From Porphyra umbilicalis (Eukaryota > Rhodophyta > Bangiophyceae > Bangiales > Bangiaceae), in contig KV918931.1 in NCBI GenBank assembly GCA_002049455.2, positions 99,003-163,002 on the forward strand: a stretch of DNA of 64,000 nt, given 5' to 3'. Below the pieces are notes generated by a model. It had not been told where the DNA came from, did no database searches, and was given only the letters and a program-made list of their open reading frames with translations. Positions within the stretch are counted from its first letter, which is position 1, and each line of letters starts with the position of its first letter. Below, piece by piece: positions 21,805 to 31,988 of this stretch. A program made the translations under genes and the position numbers.

Positions 21805-22782
21805 GATTGGCTGCTGCAATGGCGGACGTGCTGCCCCTCGCTGTCTGTGGTCAAGTCGTTTTGTTGCGCTCTTTTTTTATTCTGTTTGTCCGCGCCTTGT
21901 CAATCCTTTTGGGCTTTCGGGTCCCTCCCGCGACCGTTTTCTTTCTCCTTTATTCTGCCTGCTCGCTCCTTTCTATGTCGAGTTGCTCATTCTCTTTACG
22001 CACCCCGTTCCGCGCCACCCTCGCTCCTGCTTTGCCTTCCTCGCATTTTTACCTTCTTCCACTCCTGTCCCTGTTGCTTGTACGTCTCACCACCGTCATC
22101 TCTGGCGGATAGCGCAGTCGCCGTGTACCTGCCTCATCTGATGGCGTCGGCCATTGCGGGCGGGGTTTTGCTCGGAGCCTGGGTCGTTCTACACCAGGGT
22201 GCGTTTCTGCCAAAAAATAATACGCTGAACGAGACATGGATGCGAACATATCCTATCATTGGCCGGATGACCCACGTACGGCATGTGTTTTTTTCATACT
22301 TTAGCGAACACGGTGCTCGATGAAACCAAGGTCGCTTGCAAACCCTGGTCAGCAGCATCGGGGCGGCCTCGGCTCTTTGGGCCGTCGTCGTATACGTGTG
22401 CGACGTGCGACCTGTGTCCCTGCAGTGGCCCTGTTGCGGGCGTCGTGTGTCCCTGCTGTCCGATGCGTCCATCACCACTGCGCAATGCTCGTCGTGACGC
22501 TGGCGGTGTAGCGGCGGGCAATGGGCGACGGCCCTGTGGCGGTGGGGTGGGCGAGCGTCGCCCCTGGTGTTGCCCGCGCGTGTGTCGGTGGCGGCGTGGG
22601 CGGTGGTGCCCCCCCCCCGCCCCCGCTTCCATCGGTAGTCGTGGCCGCGCGGTGATGCTGACGGCGAGCGGTGGGTAGGCGTCGAGCCGTCGGCGGTCGC
22701 GTGGACGTGCCGGCGGCAGACTGCGGGCCCGCCGGCCGGCTGCGGCCGCGGGTGGGGGGAACCACCCGCTGCCGCTGCCGCT

Positions 22783-22818
<36 letters not shown>

Positions 22819-23099
22819 GCCGCCGCCGACGACGCCGCCGCCGCCGCCGCCGCTGCCGCTGCTGCCGCCGCTACCCGCTGCTGCCGCTGTCGCGTCCGCC
22901 GCCACCGCCGCCCCGCGGTCGGCGGTGCCCCCCCCCGGCCGCCCCCGTCGACGGCGACGCGGCGGCGGCGGCGGCGGGTGCGGGTGCGCGCGCGGCGGGC
23001 GCGCGGCGGTCGCCGCTGCCGGCGGCCGCGACGGTGCGGGCGCCCTTTTTGGGCGGGTGGCGCCGCCGGCGGCGGGGGCACACCCCCACCCCGCACGCG

Positions 23100-23151
<52 letters not shown>

Positions 23152-24679
23152 AGGGGCCGTCGCGTGCGCCCCGCGGGTGACGGCCCCCGCCGTCTGACCG
23201 TGGCGTCGGCGGCGGGTGCGGCCACGCGGGGTGGGGGACCCCCGTGGCGACGGGGGTGCTAGCCAGCGCGTGCGGGATGGCGCGTGCGGGCGCGCGTGGG
23301 GGTGTACGCGGACGCTCGCGCGCGTGGGGGAGCTGGCGAGTGCTGGCGCCCCCGAGGGTGCTGGTGAGTGCTGGCGCCCCCGAGGGTGCTGGTGAGTGCT
23401 GGCGCTCCTGGGAGTGCTGGCGCCCCGGGGGGGGTGCTGCCACGTGCTGGCGCTCTCGGGGGGTGCTGGGGAGGGCGGGCGCTCCCGGGGGGGTGCGAGC
23501 GGGTGCTGGCGCCCCCGGGGCGCCCCTTGCGCCACCGCGCCCCGTGCCGCCCCGCCGCCGCCGCGGACGGGCGCCCGCCCGCGGCGGCGGGGGTGACGGT
23601 CGGCGCCGCGTCGGCGGCGGCCGCTCGGCGCGATGCGGCAGACGCGGCGGGCGGCGGGCGGCGACGGGGTGCGCGGCGGCGGCACCGCCGCGGGCGGCGG
23701 TGGGTCACGGGCGCGGGTGTGGGGGGCGTCTGCTGCCGCACTGGCGGGTGCGCGGGTGCCCGTGCGAGGTGCGTGGATGGAGCACGGGGGGTGGGGTCTC
23801 CCGCCGTGTCGGACGTGTGTGGGGCGGTGCGGGGGTGCGGCTCTGCCCGCCATTGGCGGATCCGCACACCTCCTCCTCAACCCGACGCTGTTCGTTGCAC
23901 TGTCCCCCGTGTTTACACGCACCCTCCCCGGTGCAGACGAGCCGCCGGCCGGCGCTCCCCCCTGCCGCACCGACGGCGCGACGCTGCCGCCGCCGCCGCC
24001 GCCGCCGCAGCCACGGTACCGCCCGTGTCGGCGCGCCGCCGCGGGCCCGCGCGGCCTCGCCGACCGTCGGCGTCGTTGCACCCGCCGCCGCCCCCGCCGC
24101 CCCCCCGTTTCACCGCTGCCGACCGGCACCGCCGGTCGTCCGCAGCGGGCGCCGCCGCCGGCGGCGGCTCGAGCGCGACCGCCGCGCCGCGGCGGCGGCG
24201 GCGGCGGCGCCCGCCGCACCCGCCACCGCCCCCAGTCACCGCCGCCGCCGTCGACCGCGCCCCAGACGGGCACGCAGACACAGAGAAACCATTGTACACC
24301 ACGTCGTTGACACCGCGCCCGCCCACGCGTCCACGGCTTCCGCCCGCCGCGGTCCGTCATCAAAAACAAGGCACGGCGACGACGCGCGGCGCGGCAGCAC
24401 CCCAAGCCCGACCCCGTGTCCCCACCCTCAATCGTGTATCCCGCTCGGCGGCGCCCCCCCCCTCTCCCCGGGCGGTCCACCCCCGTCGGCCACTGCCGCC
24501 AGGGCCCCCCCGCATCCCGCAGCCACACCCGGCACGAGACGCACAGAGCCGACACCCCCCCGCCGCCCGCGCTCCCCACCGCCGCCCCGCACTGCCCGCG
24601 GCGACGTGCTCCCCCCCCCCCTCCCCCCCCCCCCCCCCCCACTCCCCCCCCCGGGGCGCCGCCCCTGTGGCCTGTATCC
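21805..24679. other. GC-saturated, low-complexity region without a supported gene
   Basis: The first 500 bp are T/C-rich and near neutral in GC, the probable 3' region of the zinc-finger gene. From about 22600 the DNA is dominated by GCC/GGC triplets (22770-22870, 23098-23152, 23990-24010), C runs (for example 24608-24640) and the minisatellite listed separately. Long ORFs exist on both strands but encode only Arg/Pro/Ala/Gly and show no recognisable domain. Confidence 0.5.
23335..23530. repeat. Imperfect minisatellite based on GTGCTGGCGCCCCCGAGG
   Basis: A 28-bp unit containing GAGTGCTGGCGCCCCCGAGG followed by GTGCTGGT occurs as two near-identical copies from 23335 and then degenerates through several partial copies (GTGCTGGCGCTCCTGGG, GTGCTGGCGCTCTCGG, GTGCTGGCGCCCCCGGGG) to about 23530. 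The array is read through by several unrelated ORFs, none treated as a gene. Confidence 0.75.
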
Positions 24680-24847
24680 TTAAACCCCCGACGCGCCAGC
24701 CGCGCGCGCCGGGGCAGCCCGCACCGTACCCCCATCCGCGTTACGCGCGCCGGACAGCGGGGCGCGTGGCGCGGTGCGCCGACCCAGTGGGCGCGGCGTC
24801 AACGCCGCACCCGGGTGGCCCGGGGGGGCGGGCGGGCGGCGCAGGTG

Positions 24848-24891
<44 letters not shown>

Positions 24892-26249
24892 CGCGGCCGC
24901 CAAAACCGACGCCACCGTCCGAGGCGGCGCCCTCCTCCACGTCCATGGACGCGGCGGAGCCGCACAGGCTTGCGGGCGCCGACCCGACGCCCACCGGCGG
25001 CCGCCGGGTTGCCGCCATGACCGCCGCCGCCTCCGCCGCCGCCGCCGCCGCCGCCACCGGGCCGGCGGCGGCGGCACCGCCAATGTTGCCCGCCGACGTG
25101 ACCAACTCGTCCTCGTCCTCGTCCTCGTCCATCCCCCCGTGGATGTCGCCGCTGCTGGTGCCCCCCCCCCCGCCCCCCCCCCCCCCCCCCGCAACGCCGC
25201 CTCCTCCGCCCGCTTGACAAACCGCCCCTGCACCCGCGTGCGGCCGTCGGCAATGGCTTTGCGGCACCCATACTGCACCCGCCGACCGTACGTGCGGCGG
25301 TCCCGCTTGGTGCGGTACCGCGCCAGCACCGCCGCGCGCTCCGCAGACGAGTAGAGGCCGACGCGGCTGCCGGGGGAGGGGGCCGCCCCCGCCGCCCCCG
25401 CCCCCGCCGCCACCGCCGCCGCCGCCGCCACCGCCGCCGCACCCGCCGCCGCAGCGGCGGCGACCGCCACCGACGTGGCGGTGCCACCCGAGGGCGTCAG
25501 CCCCGCCGCCGGCGGCGCGACGGCCCCACCGCCGGCGCGGCCGGCGGCGGCCGCGTGGGGGTGGGGCAAGATCATCCCACACCCGCCGCCGACCGGCAGC
25601 TGCAGCGGGCGTGGGACGACAAGCACGGGGGGCACGGTCGGCCGGGCGCCGCCGACCGCCGCCGGGCGCGCCCGTAGTGGCGTCGACGCTGACGTTGACA
25701 GTGCGGCAGCGGCAGCCGCCGCCGCCACCCCCCCCTGCGGCGGCCCGTCGTCTGCGCCCGCGTCGGCGGCGGTGCCGTCGCTCCCCCCCCCCCCACGCCC
25801 GCAACGGCACCGACGCCCGAAGTGGCGGCGGCGGCGGTGGCCGCCGCCGCCGCCGCCGCCAGCGCGGCGGCGCCGAGGGGTGGTGGCCCCCCGCCCCCCC
25901 CGCGAGCGCACCGTCGGCCGGCGCCGGCGGCGCCGGCACGAGCACCGACGTGCCCGCGCACACGCCCGGCACGCCGGCGAGGAAGCGCAGGCGCGCGCCG
26001 CGGCCGCCGACGCCGGCCGACAGGACGGCGGCGGGGACCATGGCCGGCGAGCCGCCGCCGCCCCGAGGCGTGGCCGTGTAGAGGAGGGTAAAGCCGTCGG
26101 GGATGAGCGCCGACGCGTCGGTCGTGGGGGCGGCGGCGCTCGCCGCGGGCAGTGCGGCAGCCGCCGCTGCGGGGGGAGGGTGGCGGCGAGGGGGGCATCG
26201 CGGCCGGCGCAGCGGCGGCGGCGGCTCTAGGGGGGCGGCGGCGGCGGCG

Positions 26250-26281
<32 letters not shown>

Positions 26282-26443
26282 GGCGGGGGTGGGGACACTG
26301 GCGCCGCCCGGACGCGCACCTCGTCCGGCGGCCGACGCCGGCGCGAGGCGACCAGCGGAGCGGCCGCCCCGCCCCTTGGCCGACGCTGGGCGGGCGCCAC
26401 GCAGCGCGTCACTGGGCGGCGGCGGCGGTGCGCCGGCGGCCAT
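24680..26443 (-). CDS. CCT-domain transcriptional regulator 2, frame broken at C runs
   Basis: A CCT motif is clear on the minus strand at about 25216-25350: YSSAERAAVLARYRTKRDRR, then TYGRRVQYGCRKAIADGRTR and VQGRFVK. The N-terminal part starts at ATG 26443 (MAAGAPPPPPSDALRGARP), contains a poly-Ala tract from a GCA repeat at about 26250-26277, and is plausible to about 25900 (for example SALIPDGFTLLYTATPRG). C runs at about 25880-25900 and 25786-25796 shift the frame into the CCT-containing frame. A third set of C runs at 25160-25190 returns it to the N-terminal frame for an acidic tail (GDIHGGMDEDEDEDELVTSA), ending at 24680. CCT regulators of this type lack other domains. It is probably paralogous to the CCT gene 8 kb to the left only at the domain level; the flanks do not match. 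Confidence 0.8.
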
Positions 26444-27312
26444 GGTAAAGTAGGGGCGGGGGCGAGCTGGGGGAAGATGCGGACCGGCATGGGCGCGGGT
26501 ATCAATGGGGGTGCGGCGCGGTCAGAGGGGGGGCGCGGAGATGGCAACGGCGCACCGCAAACGTACCGCCACCAACGCCGTTGGCCAACGCAACAGGGGG
26601 AGGGAGAGGAGGACGAGGGGAAGAGCAGGGAGACGGAGCAAGCCACCGCCACCTCCGTGCGCGCCGCAGGCAGCCCGTCTCGAGCGCGACGGCCGGGGCG
26701 CGGCACACGACCACCGAGGCGCGGGGGGCGGCTGCGGCGGAGGCGGCACGTGCACCTATCCCAAGGTGTCGAGATTGCCGAGGGACCACACCCCAGCCGC
26801 CGCGGCTACAAGAAAACAAAAAAGAAAAAAAAAGTGCCGCGCCACACCCCCTGCGAGCAAGGAGCGGCGCGCACCAGCCGACGGTGGAGCACCGCGCCGG
26901 TGGGGGTGGCGGTCGTGCCGGCGGCGGCGGTGCGTCCAACACAGCCCTTGCCACACGCGCCTGACAGGCGCGCAGACACCTGTGGCGCAGCGCTGCTGCC
27001 GACGTCACGAATCGTGGCGAATGGGGGACCGCCGCCCACCGGCGAATGGCAAAGACTGGCTTGCAGGCACTGGCAGGGGCCAAACTGGCGGTCCGCACGC
27101 GTCCTCGACCGGGTTGGGGTGGCCAACCGGTGGTTGTCCTTGCCAGCAGGGCGCACGCGCCAGCCATCCGTGCCAGGTAGGCGTGAAAGTTGAAGAACAA
27201 AATGAAGTTCCTTCCCCCCGATAGCCAAAAAACGACAGCAGTCGAGGCTCAGAAAGAGCCTGACCTTACACCATTCCAACACAATTATTCACGTCATGAA
27301 GCGTACTCCACG
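26444..27312. other. Spacer between CCT gene 2 and the large transposon
   Basis: Upstream region of CCT gene 2, with an A-rich tract at about 26812-26834. ORFs on both strands are compositional. Nothing recognisable is seen. Confidence 0.4.
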
Positions 27313-27315
27313 TAA

Positions 27316-27347
27316 GGGCATGTCCAGCAATGGAGCCAACGGTCCAA
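27316..27347 (+). repeat. Left TIR of the 11.4-kb transposon
   Basis: 32-bp terminal inverted repeat beginning GGGCATGTCCAGCAATGG and preceded directly by the TAA target duplication at 27313-27315. Confidence 0.88.
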
Positions 27348-28518
27348 CCCAACGGCCACGTGTGGGCAACGTGGGGCCCTGCTACTGGCTCTCCAACCGC
27401 TGGGCCAAAACTAGGCACATCACGTCTCAATCTTGGGCTGCTGTAGGCGCTCCCAGACGGTGGGCCTCTTTTGTGGCGGCCCAAGCATCCGCCAAGGTCC
27501 CACCCTGGATCTGCTCCGATCACAGAGCATCTCGGGACTGTGTGATCGCCACGGGTCAGCCATCCTATTGGCGTTGGATGGCCACGTTCGGAACCATGTT
27601 TTGGCGCAGCGCTTTGGAGCGCCGCCAAACGGAGCATGCGTTAACACACAATAATCCAGGAAGCGTTTCCGGGGAGTGGGGGCATCCAGGAAGCTCGGCC
27701 AAATCGCTCTCAGCACACAGCAGAGGGGGTGCGGTTGACCTTCCTGGATCCGCACATCGACCGATTACAGTCGTCCACGGGCCGGTCCGCCGTCGCTCAC
27801 ACTCGAGACAACGGGCTCAGGTTGGTGCAAATTAGAGCTTCTCGGTGGGTGCTTTTTCGTTGCGCCAATATTGGCGGGCCGCGCCACCGCCGCGGCATCC
27901 GTCCTGGCCGCGCCAGATCGCTGCCCCGTCAGGGTGCCGATAGGGGGCGTTTCCCGCGCTGCTGGGCTGGCTGCCGGGGCTGGCCGCGTCGCCCGCCTGC
28001 CCGCCCGCTGGGGGTCTGCGCTACGCTTCCCGCGCTTCCTGGACAGTGTGCGCTACGGGCCGGGCTGCGCTATGCTTCCCGCGCTTCCCGTCTGGCGGGT
28101 CCGCCTCGCTACGTCCGTTCCCACCGTCGGCGGGCGGCTGCCTCGGGCTGCCGCCGGCCACCGCTGGTGGCCCGCGGCCGGCTGCCGCCGGCTGCTGCCC
28201 GCTGCCCGCGGCGGCCTGCGGCGGGCTGCTCACGGCGCTGCTGCCGGGCGCGCCGCCATGTATCCGCGGTGACCACGCGTGACGATGGTGCGTTGGTCTC
28301 ACCTTTCGTGATGGTGGAGCCCCACCTCCGTCACTTCCGTGCTTTCGCAGGGATTTCTCATATGCATTGGTCGAGCTCCCCCCCCCCCCCCCGCCCCTCC
28401 GCCGGCCCGGTCCGTTGTGGGCACGGCCAGGACCAACACGGCACGTAGCGTACGAGGGCGGTCTCTCCTCGCGAGGGCGTCTGCGCGGAGCTTGGGTCGG
28501 TCGCAGGCTGCCGTGGGC

Positions 28519-29634
28519 ATGGCACACGACCATTCGATTGAGGGTGCTGGTGGTGGTTTTGACAGTTCCTTTGGCTCACAACCACCGCCCCCGTTGCTCT
28601 TTTCTCAGCTCGGGTCCCAGCCGGTGCCGCCTGGTCTGTCGCAACTTGTTGGTGGTAGCCTTTTCTCGAACGGCAACGGCTCGCAGGGGCTGCCCCCGAT
28701 GCCCCTGCCACCACTGACGACGCCTCTTGTTGGTGGCTTGTTGGGGCTACCACTTCCTTCTATCGGGCGTGTTCCACCGCTGGCGGCCAGCCAGTCACCG
28801 TCGGCGTTTCCTTGGAGTGCGTATCCCTCCGGCAACACGGCCGGGTATGGGCATCCGCCTGGCGCGGAGGACGAACGGGACGTCGGTGGCGTGCGGGGTC
28901 CACCAGCGTCGGCATGCGCTGCCGACGCGCGTATGTTCGGCGGGTTTTATGTTGACCCATGTGGTGGCTTCCTACCGCCCGGGACGCAGCCAATGCCGGT
29001 GGCGGCGGCATGGATGCCGTCACTAGGGCTGCAAGGGAGCTCTCCACAGGCTTCACCCCCTCCTCCGTCGGTTGGGTCGCCCACTCGCGCGGCCCTGGAC
29101 GAGCCTCTTGCTGCTTTGCCTGCCAACCCCACATCTTCAACGCAGGCCGAGGCTGCTGACACGCGCGGAGCTGCTGGCTTGGCGTGTCCCCCCTCTGCTT
29201 CCGCGACGCCTGCGGCTGGCCTTTCCGACGGTTCTGTCGCCACTACCGTGCCCATTGCGTCACACTCCGACGGCACCGGCTCGCCTCCCACGGCACATGC
29301 GACACCACCATCTCCTGCCGGGGCGTCCCCACCACAGCCTACTCTCGCATTGCCGGCTGTCGCTACTAACCCTCTACCTGCCCCCTGCAACGCCGGACCG
29401 GCCGCTTCGACCCGCCGGCCGTCCGCTCCCTCCCCCTACCGGCCGCCGCCGCCTCCCGCCCGGCCGCTGCCATCCCCCGACCAGCTGCTACAGCTCACGC
29501 ACCCGTTGCCCCTCCGTCCCTGCCGCCTGCTCCCGAGCCATCAACTGGGGTCCCCACGTCGACGCTGTCTCTCGCCGGCAGTGGCAGGCAGAAGGTGGTC
29601 CCCGTGTGTCTGGGTCCGGGCGGAACGGGGTTGA
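28519..29634 (+). CDS. Transposon ORF 1: Ser/Pro/Gly-rich region, probably the N-terminus of the Ulp1 protein
   Basis: The frame starts MAHDHSIEGAGGGFDSSFGS and is rich in Pro, Ser, Gly and Leu (for example LLFSQLGSQPVPPGLSQLVG), with no recognised domain. An in-frame ATG at 28339 lies upstream in lower-quality sequence. It overlaps the Ulp1 frame by 40 nt in a different register. Between about 29372 and 29590 the Ulp1 register also reads as plausible coding sequence (APEPSTGVPTSTLSLAGSG leading into VVPVCLGPGG). A single frame change near the CCCCC at 29433-29437 would therefore make one protein of about 1,150 residues. Whether that change is a sequencing error, a mutation, or a programmed shift cannot be told from one copy. 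Confidence 0.55.
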   Translation: MAHDHSIEGAGGGFDSSFGSQPPPPLLFSQLGSQPVPPGLSQLVGGSLFSNGNGSQGLPPMPLPPLTTPLVGGLLGLPLPSIGRVPPLAASQSPSAFPWSAYPSGNTAGYGHPPGAEDERDVGGVRGPPASACAADARMFGGFYVDPCGGFLPPGTQPMPVAAAWMPSLGLQGSSPQASPPPPSVGSPTRAALDEPLAALPANPTSSTQAEAADTRGAAGLACPPSASATPAAGLSDGSVATTVPIASHSDGTGSPPTAHATPPSPAGASPPQPTLALPAVATNPLPAPCNAGPAASTRRPSAPSPYRPPPPPARPLPSPDQLLQLTHPLPLRPCRLLPSHQLGSPRRRCLSPAVAGRRWSPCVWVRAERG

Positions 29635-31988
29635 TGCAGGCCATTGCGACGTTGGCGCGCCAGCTGATTGACGGGCACCGCGGCCCGGTCAAACTGACAG
29701 GGTTCTATGCCGTGCTGCAGGCCGACACCGGCGACGTCGGCACCAACCCCAAGAACATCATCATTGACTGCTACGGCGCGAAGAGGACGGTCGAGGAGAA
29801 GGACATGATAATGGCGGAGTGGGGACAGCGGCGGTGTGGGCCGACGGGCGACCCCAAGATTGCCAACAGCGGCGTGACGGTCAAGACCGAGAAGCCAACA
29901 TCCTTTTTGTCGAGGGATGCGGGCGCACAGAGCTCGGACGGCGGCGGCGACGCAGCCAGCGGCAGCGACGTCGCAGACGTGGTGTACCCCGAGATCACCA
30001 TGAATGGCGCGGAACTGCTGCTGTCGTTGGCGTCCAAGCAGAAGGGCAAGCAGATGCTATCGTTGGTGGAGCTCGGCGCCGTGCTGAAGAAGTGCAACCT
30101 GCGCTCCTACAAGCAGCTGACGTACAACATCGTTAAGGCTATCTTCAAGAATGCCTTCACGCTCCTCCACTCCAGGGGCGTGCGGAAGGGAGATTTCACC
30201 TGGTCCCGGGTGACGCCGCCCGGCCTCCTGCTCAACGAGTGGGGCCTGGAAGGGGCGACCGTGACGGTGGACGGTGGGTCCTTTGTCCCGCCCGACAACG
30301 GCAAGGCCCGCGGGGCTGGTGGCGTCGACAAGAAGCGGTTCGGCCTCTGTGTCGCCGCCCACCTCTGCCCCTTTTGGAGCGCCGTCTTGCGCGGGTACAT
30401 GATGGAGAACCCGCTCAACAAGATTGCTGTTGCCAAACGCTTTCGCCAAGGCGATGACGCGTTTGCCAACGCAGGCGGCAGGCGGAGCCGCAAGAAGAGG
30501 ATGCTAAGACTCAGTGGTGATGTCGCGCTGGACAAGGACCCGGTCAAGAAGACGAGTGGCGACAAGATGCCCACGCAGCCGGCCGGCAACGACGTGCCCA
30601 AGACGCCCACGCAGCCAGCCGGCAACGACGTGTTCGACCAGCCCACCGATGTCGGGGAGTTGCCACTGGCCATGGCACCTTTATCTCAATTGGCGCAGGC
30701 TACCCAGGTGTACCACCTCTCCGACTTGCTGCTGCTCGACCCCGCTCCGCTACTGCCGTCGTCCACGCGCGTCTCCATTTTGCGGCTGCCCGCGAACGAG
30801 ATTGACATTGTACGTCATGCTGAGGATCAGCTGCGTGTCGTCCTCCCCCGGGCGCTCATCAAGCAGGCGTATCGGGGTCTGAAGATGACCGACGACTCGA
30901 GCAGTGCGGTCGCGATCGACGGGGAGTCATCGGGGGATGCGCGGTCGGGCGGCGACGCGTCGGGTGCCTCTTCCGCGGTGGTGTGCATGGCTGTCGGCAA
31001 GCACGCGCCAATGCAGTGCTCGATCGCCTCCCTCATCAACATGTCCTCGGTGCACTCGCTCAACGAGCAGCTGAGGATGTGCGCGGCGTTCTCCCACTGG
31101 GTTCAACCGCTGCGGGAGAGTGCCGCGGAGTTTCCCTGGCAGCTAGAGTTCTTGGTCGGCTCGCTGCTGTCCGTGGGTGCTGCCGCCGAGTACGTGTGGT
31201 CGGCGTGTGCCGAAAGCCACGTCGGCGACCCGGCCTGGCGGTACTTCCTTATGGGCGCCGGCTCTGAAGGGGACAAGTTGGGCTCTCGCATGTACGGTGG
31301 CTGCACGGTCACCTACTCCGACGTGGTTCTTGGCGGCCAGCGGGAGTACATGACCAACGGGGTTCTCGACGCCGCGCTCGTGGAGATGCGGCTTTACAGC
31401 GTGCAGCGCCTCTCGCCCGCCTACGTGCTGCTCACGGGCCAGTCGGCCTCCTTCACGACTTGCAACAAGAAGCAGGTTGACGAGGCCGTCGCCCGCGAGA
31501 AGGTCAAGGAGATTTACGACGTGATGCCGCACGCCCGCTACCACCGGTTCGTCATGCTTCTTAACCTGGTCGGGCAGCACTGGATCTCGGCGGAGGTGAT
31601 GCCCAACGGCAACATTAACATCCTCGACTCGTCCGACGGGTGCTTCAAGAACGAGAAGGACTTTGCCGTCTCGCGCGTGGAGCTCTTTGCACGGGAGGTG
31701 GACCGCTTGCGGCGACTAGGCGACCCGAGCGCGCCCGTGGTGGACAAGTGGAAGGTGTCTTTTGTTAACACGCCGTACCAGAGGGACTCGTACAACTGTG
31801 GGCCTTTTGCTTTAGCTCATCTTTGGTGTGCTATGACCGGGGAGGAGCTCGGCAAGATACCGGGGCTCATTGGTGATCACATGCGTCTTGGAATTTTGTT
31901 TACTCTCTTGCATTGCGGGAAGCGCTACGAGGACGCCCGGCTGGCGGCCTTTGCTTCTCGGAGGGACTCGGTCGCCAAGTTCATGTAG
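29595..31988 (+). CDS. Ulp1-like (C48 family) cysteine protease encoded by the transposon
   Basis: Ulp1/SENP proteases cleave SUMO-type conjugates; related proteases are carried by several eukaryotic DNA transposon groups. The C-terminal 200 residues contain the catalytic set in canonical order: His662 in GQHWISAEV, Asp678 in INILDSSDG, Gln729 and Cys735 in PYQRDSYNCGPFALAHLWC. The N-terminal 450 residues hold a predicted globular region (LTGFYAVLQADTGDVG, KNIIIDCYGAKRTVEEKD) and a basic patch (RRSRKKRMLRLSGD) that may serve nuclear localisation, followed by two copies of TQPAGNDV. No other enzyme domain is recognised. The ATG at 29595 is the first in this register, but the true start is probably in ORF 1. 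Its presence with intact catalytic residues supports a functional element. Confidence 0.88.
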   Translation: MVPVCLGPGGTGLMQAIATLARQLIDGHRGPVKLTGFYAVLQADTGDVGTNPKNIIIDCYGAKRTVEEKDMIMAEWGQRRCGPTGDPKIANSGVTVKTEKPTSFLSRDAGAQSSDGGGDAASGSDVADVVYPEITMNGAELLLSLASKQKGKQMLSLVELGAVLKKCNLRSYKQLTYNIVKAIFKNAFTLLHSRGVRKGDFTWSRVTPPGLLLNEWGLEGATVTVDGGSFVPPDNGKARGAGGVDKKRFGLCVAAHLCPFWSAVLRGYMMENPLNKIAVAKRFRQGDDAFANAGGRRSRKKRMLRLSGDVALDKDPVKKTSGDKMPTQPAGNDVPKTPTQPAGNDVFDQPTDVGELPLAMAPLSQLAQATQVYHLSDLLLLDPAPLLPSSTRVSILRLPANEIDIVRHAEDQLRVVLPRALIKQAYRGLKMTDDSSSAVAIDGESSGDARSGGDASGASSAVVCMAVGKHAPMQCSIASLINMSSVHSLNEQLRMCAAFSHWVQPLRESAAEFPWQLEFLVGSLLSVGAAAEYVWSACAESHVGDPAWRYFLMGAGSEGDKLGSRMYGGCTVTYSDVVLGGQREYMTNGVLDAALVEMRLYSVQRLSPAYVLLTGQSASFTTCNKKQVDEAVAREKVKEIYDVMPHARYHRFVMLLNLVGQHWISAEVMPNGNINILDSSDGCFKNEKDFAVSRVELFAREVDRLRRLGDPSAPVVDKWKVSFVNTPYQRDSYNCGPFALAHLWCAMTGEELGKIPGLIGDHMRLGILFTLLHCGKRYEDARLAAFASRRDSVAKFM

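Noticed and set aside
23335-23530. Coding repeat protein over the GTGCTGGCGC minisatellite
   Set aside because: Unit length is not a multiple of three, copies are degenerate, and no flanking domain supports a gene.
22294-24735. 813-codon minus-strand ORF
   Set aside because: Composition is almost only Arg/Pro/Gly/Ala, no domain is seen, and competing ORFs are equally long on the other strand.
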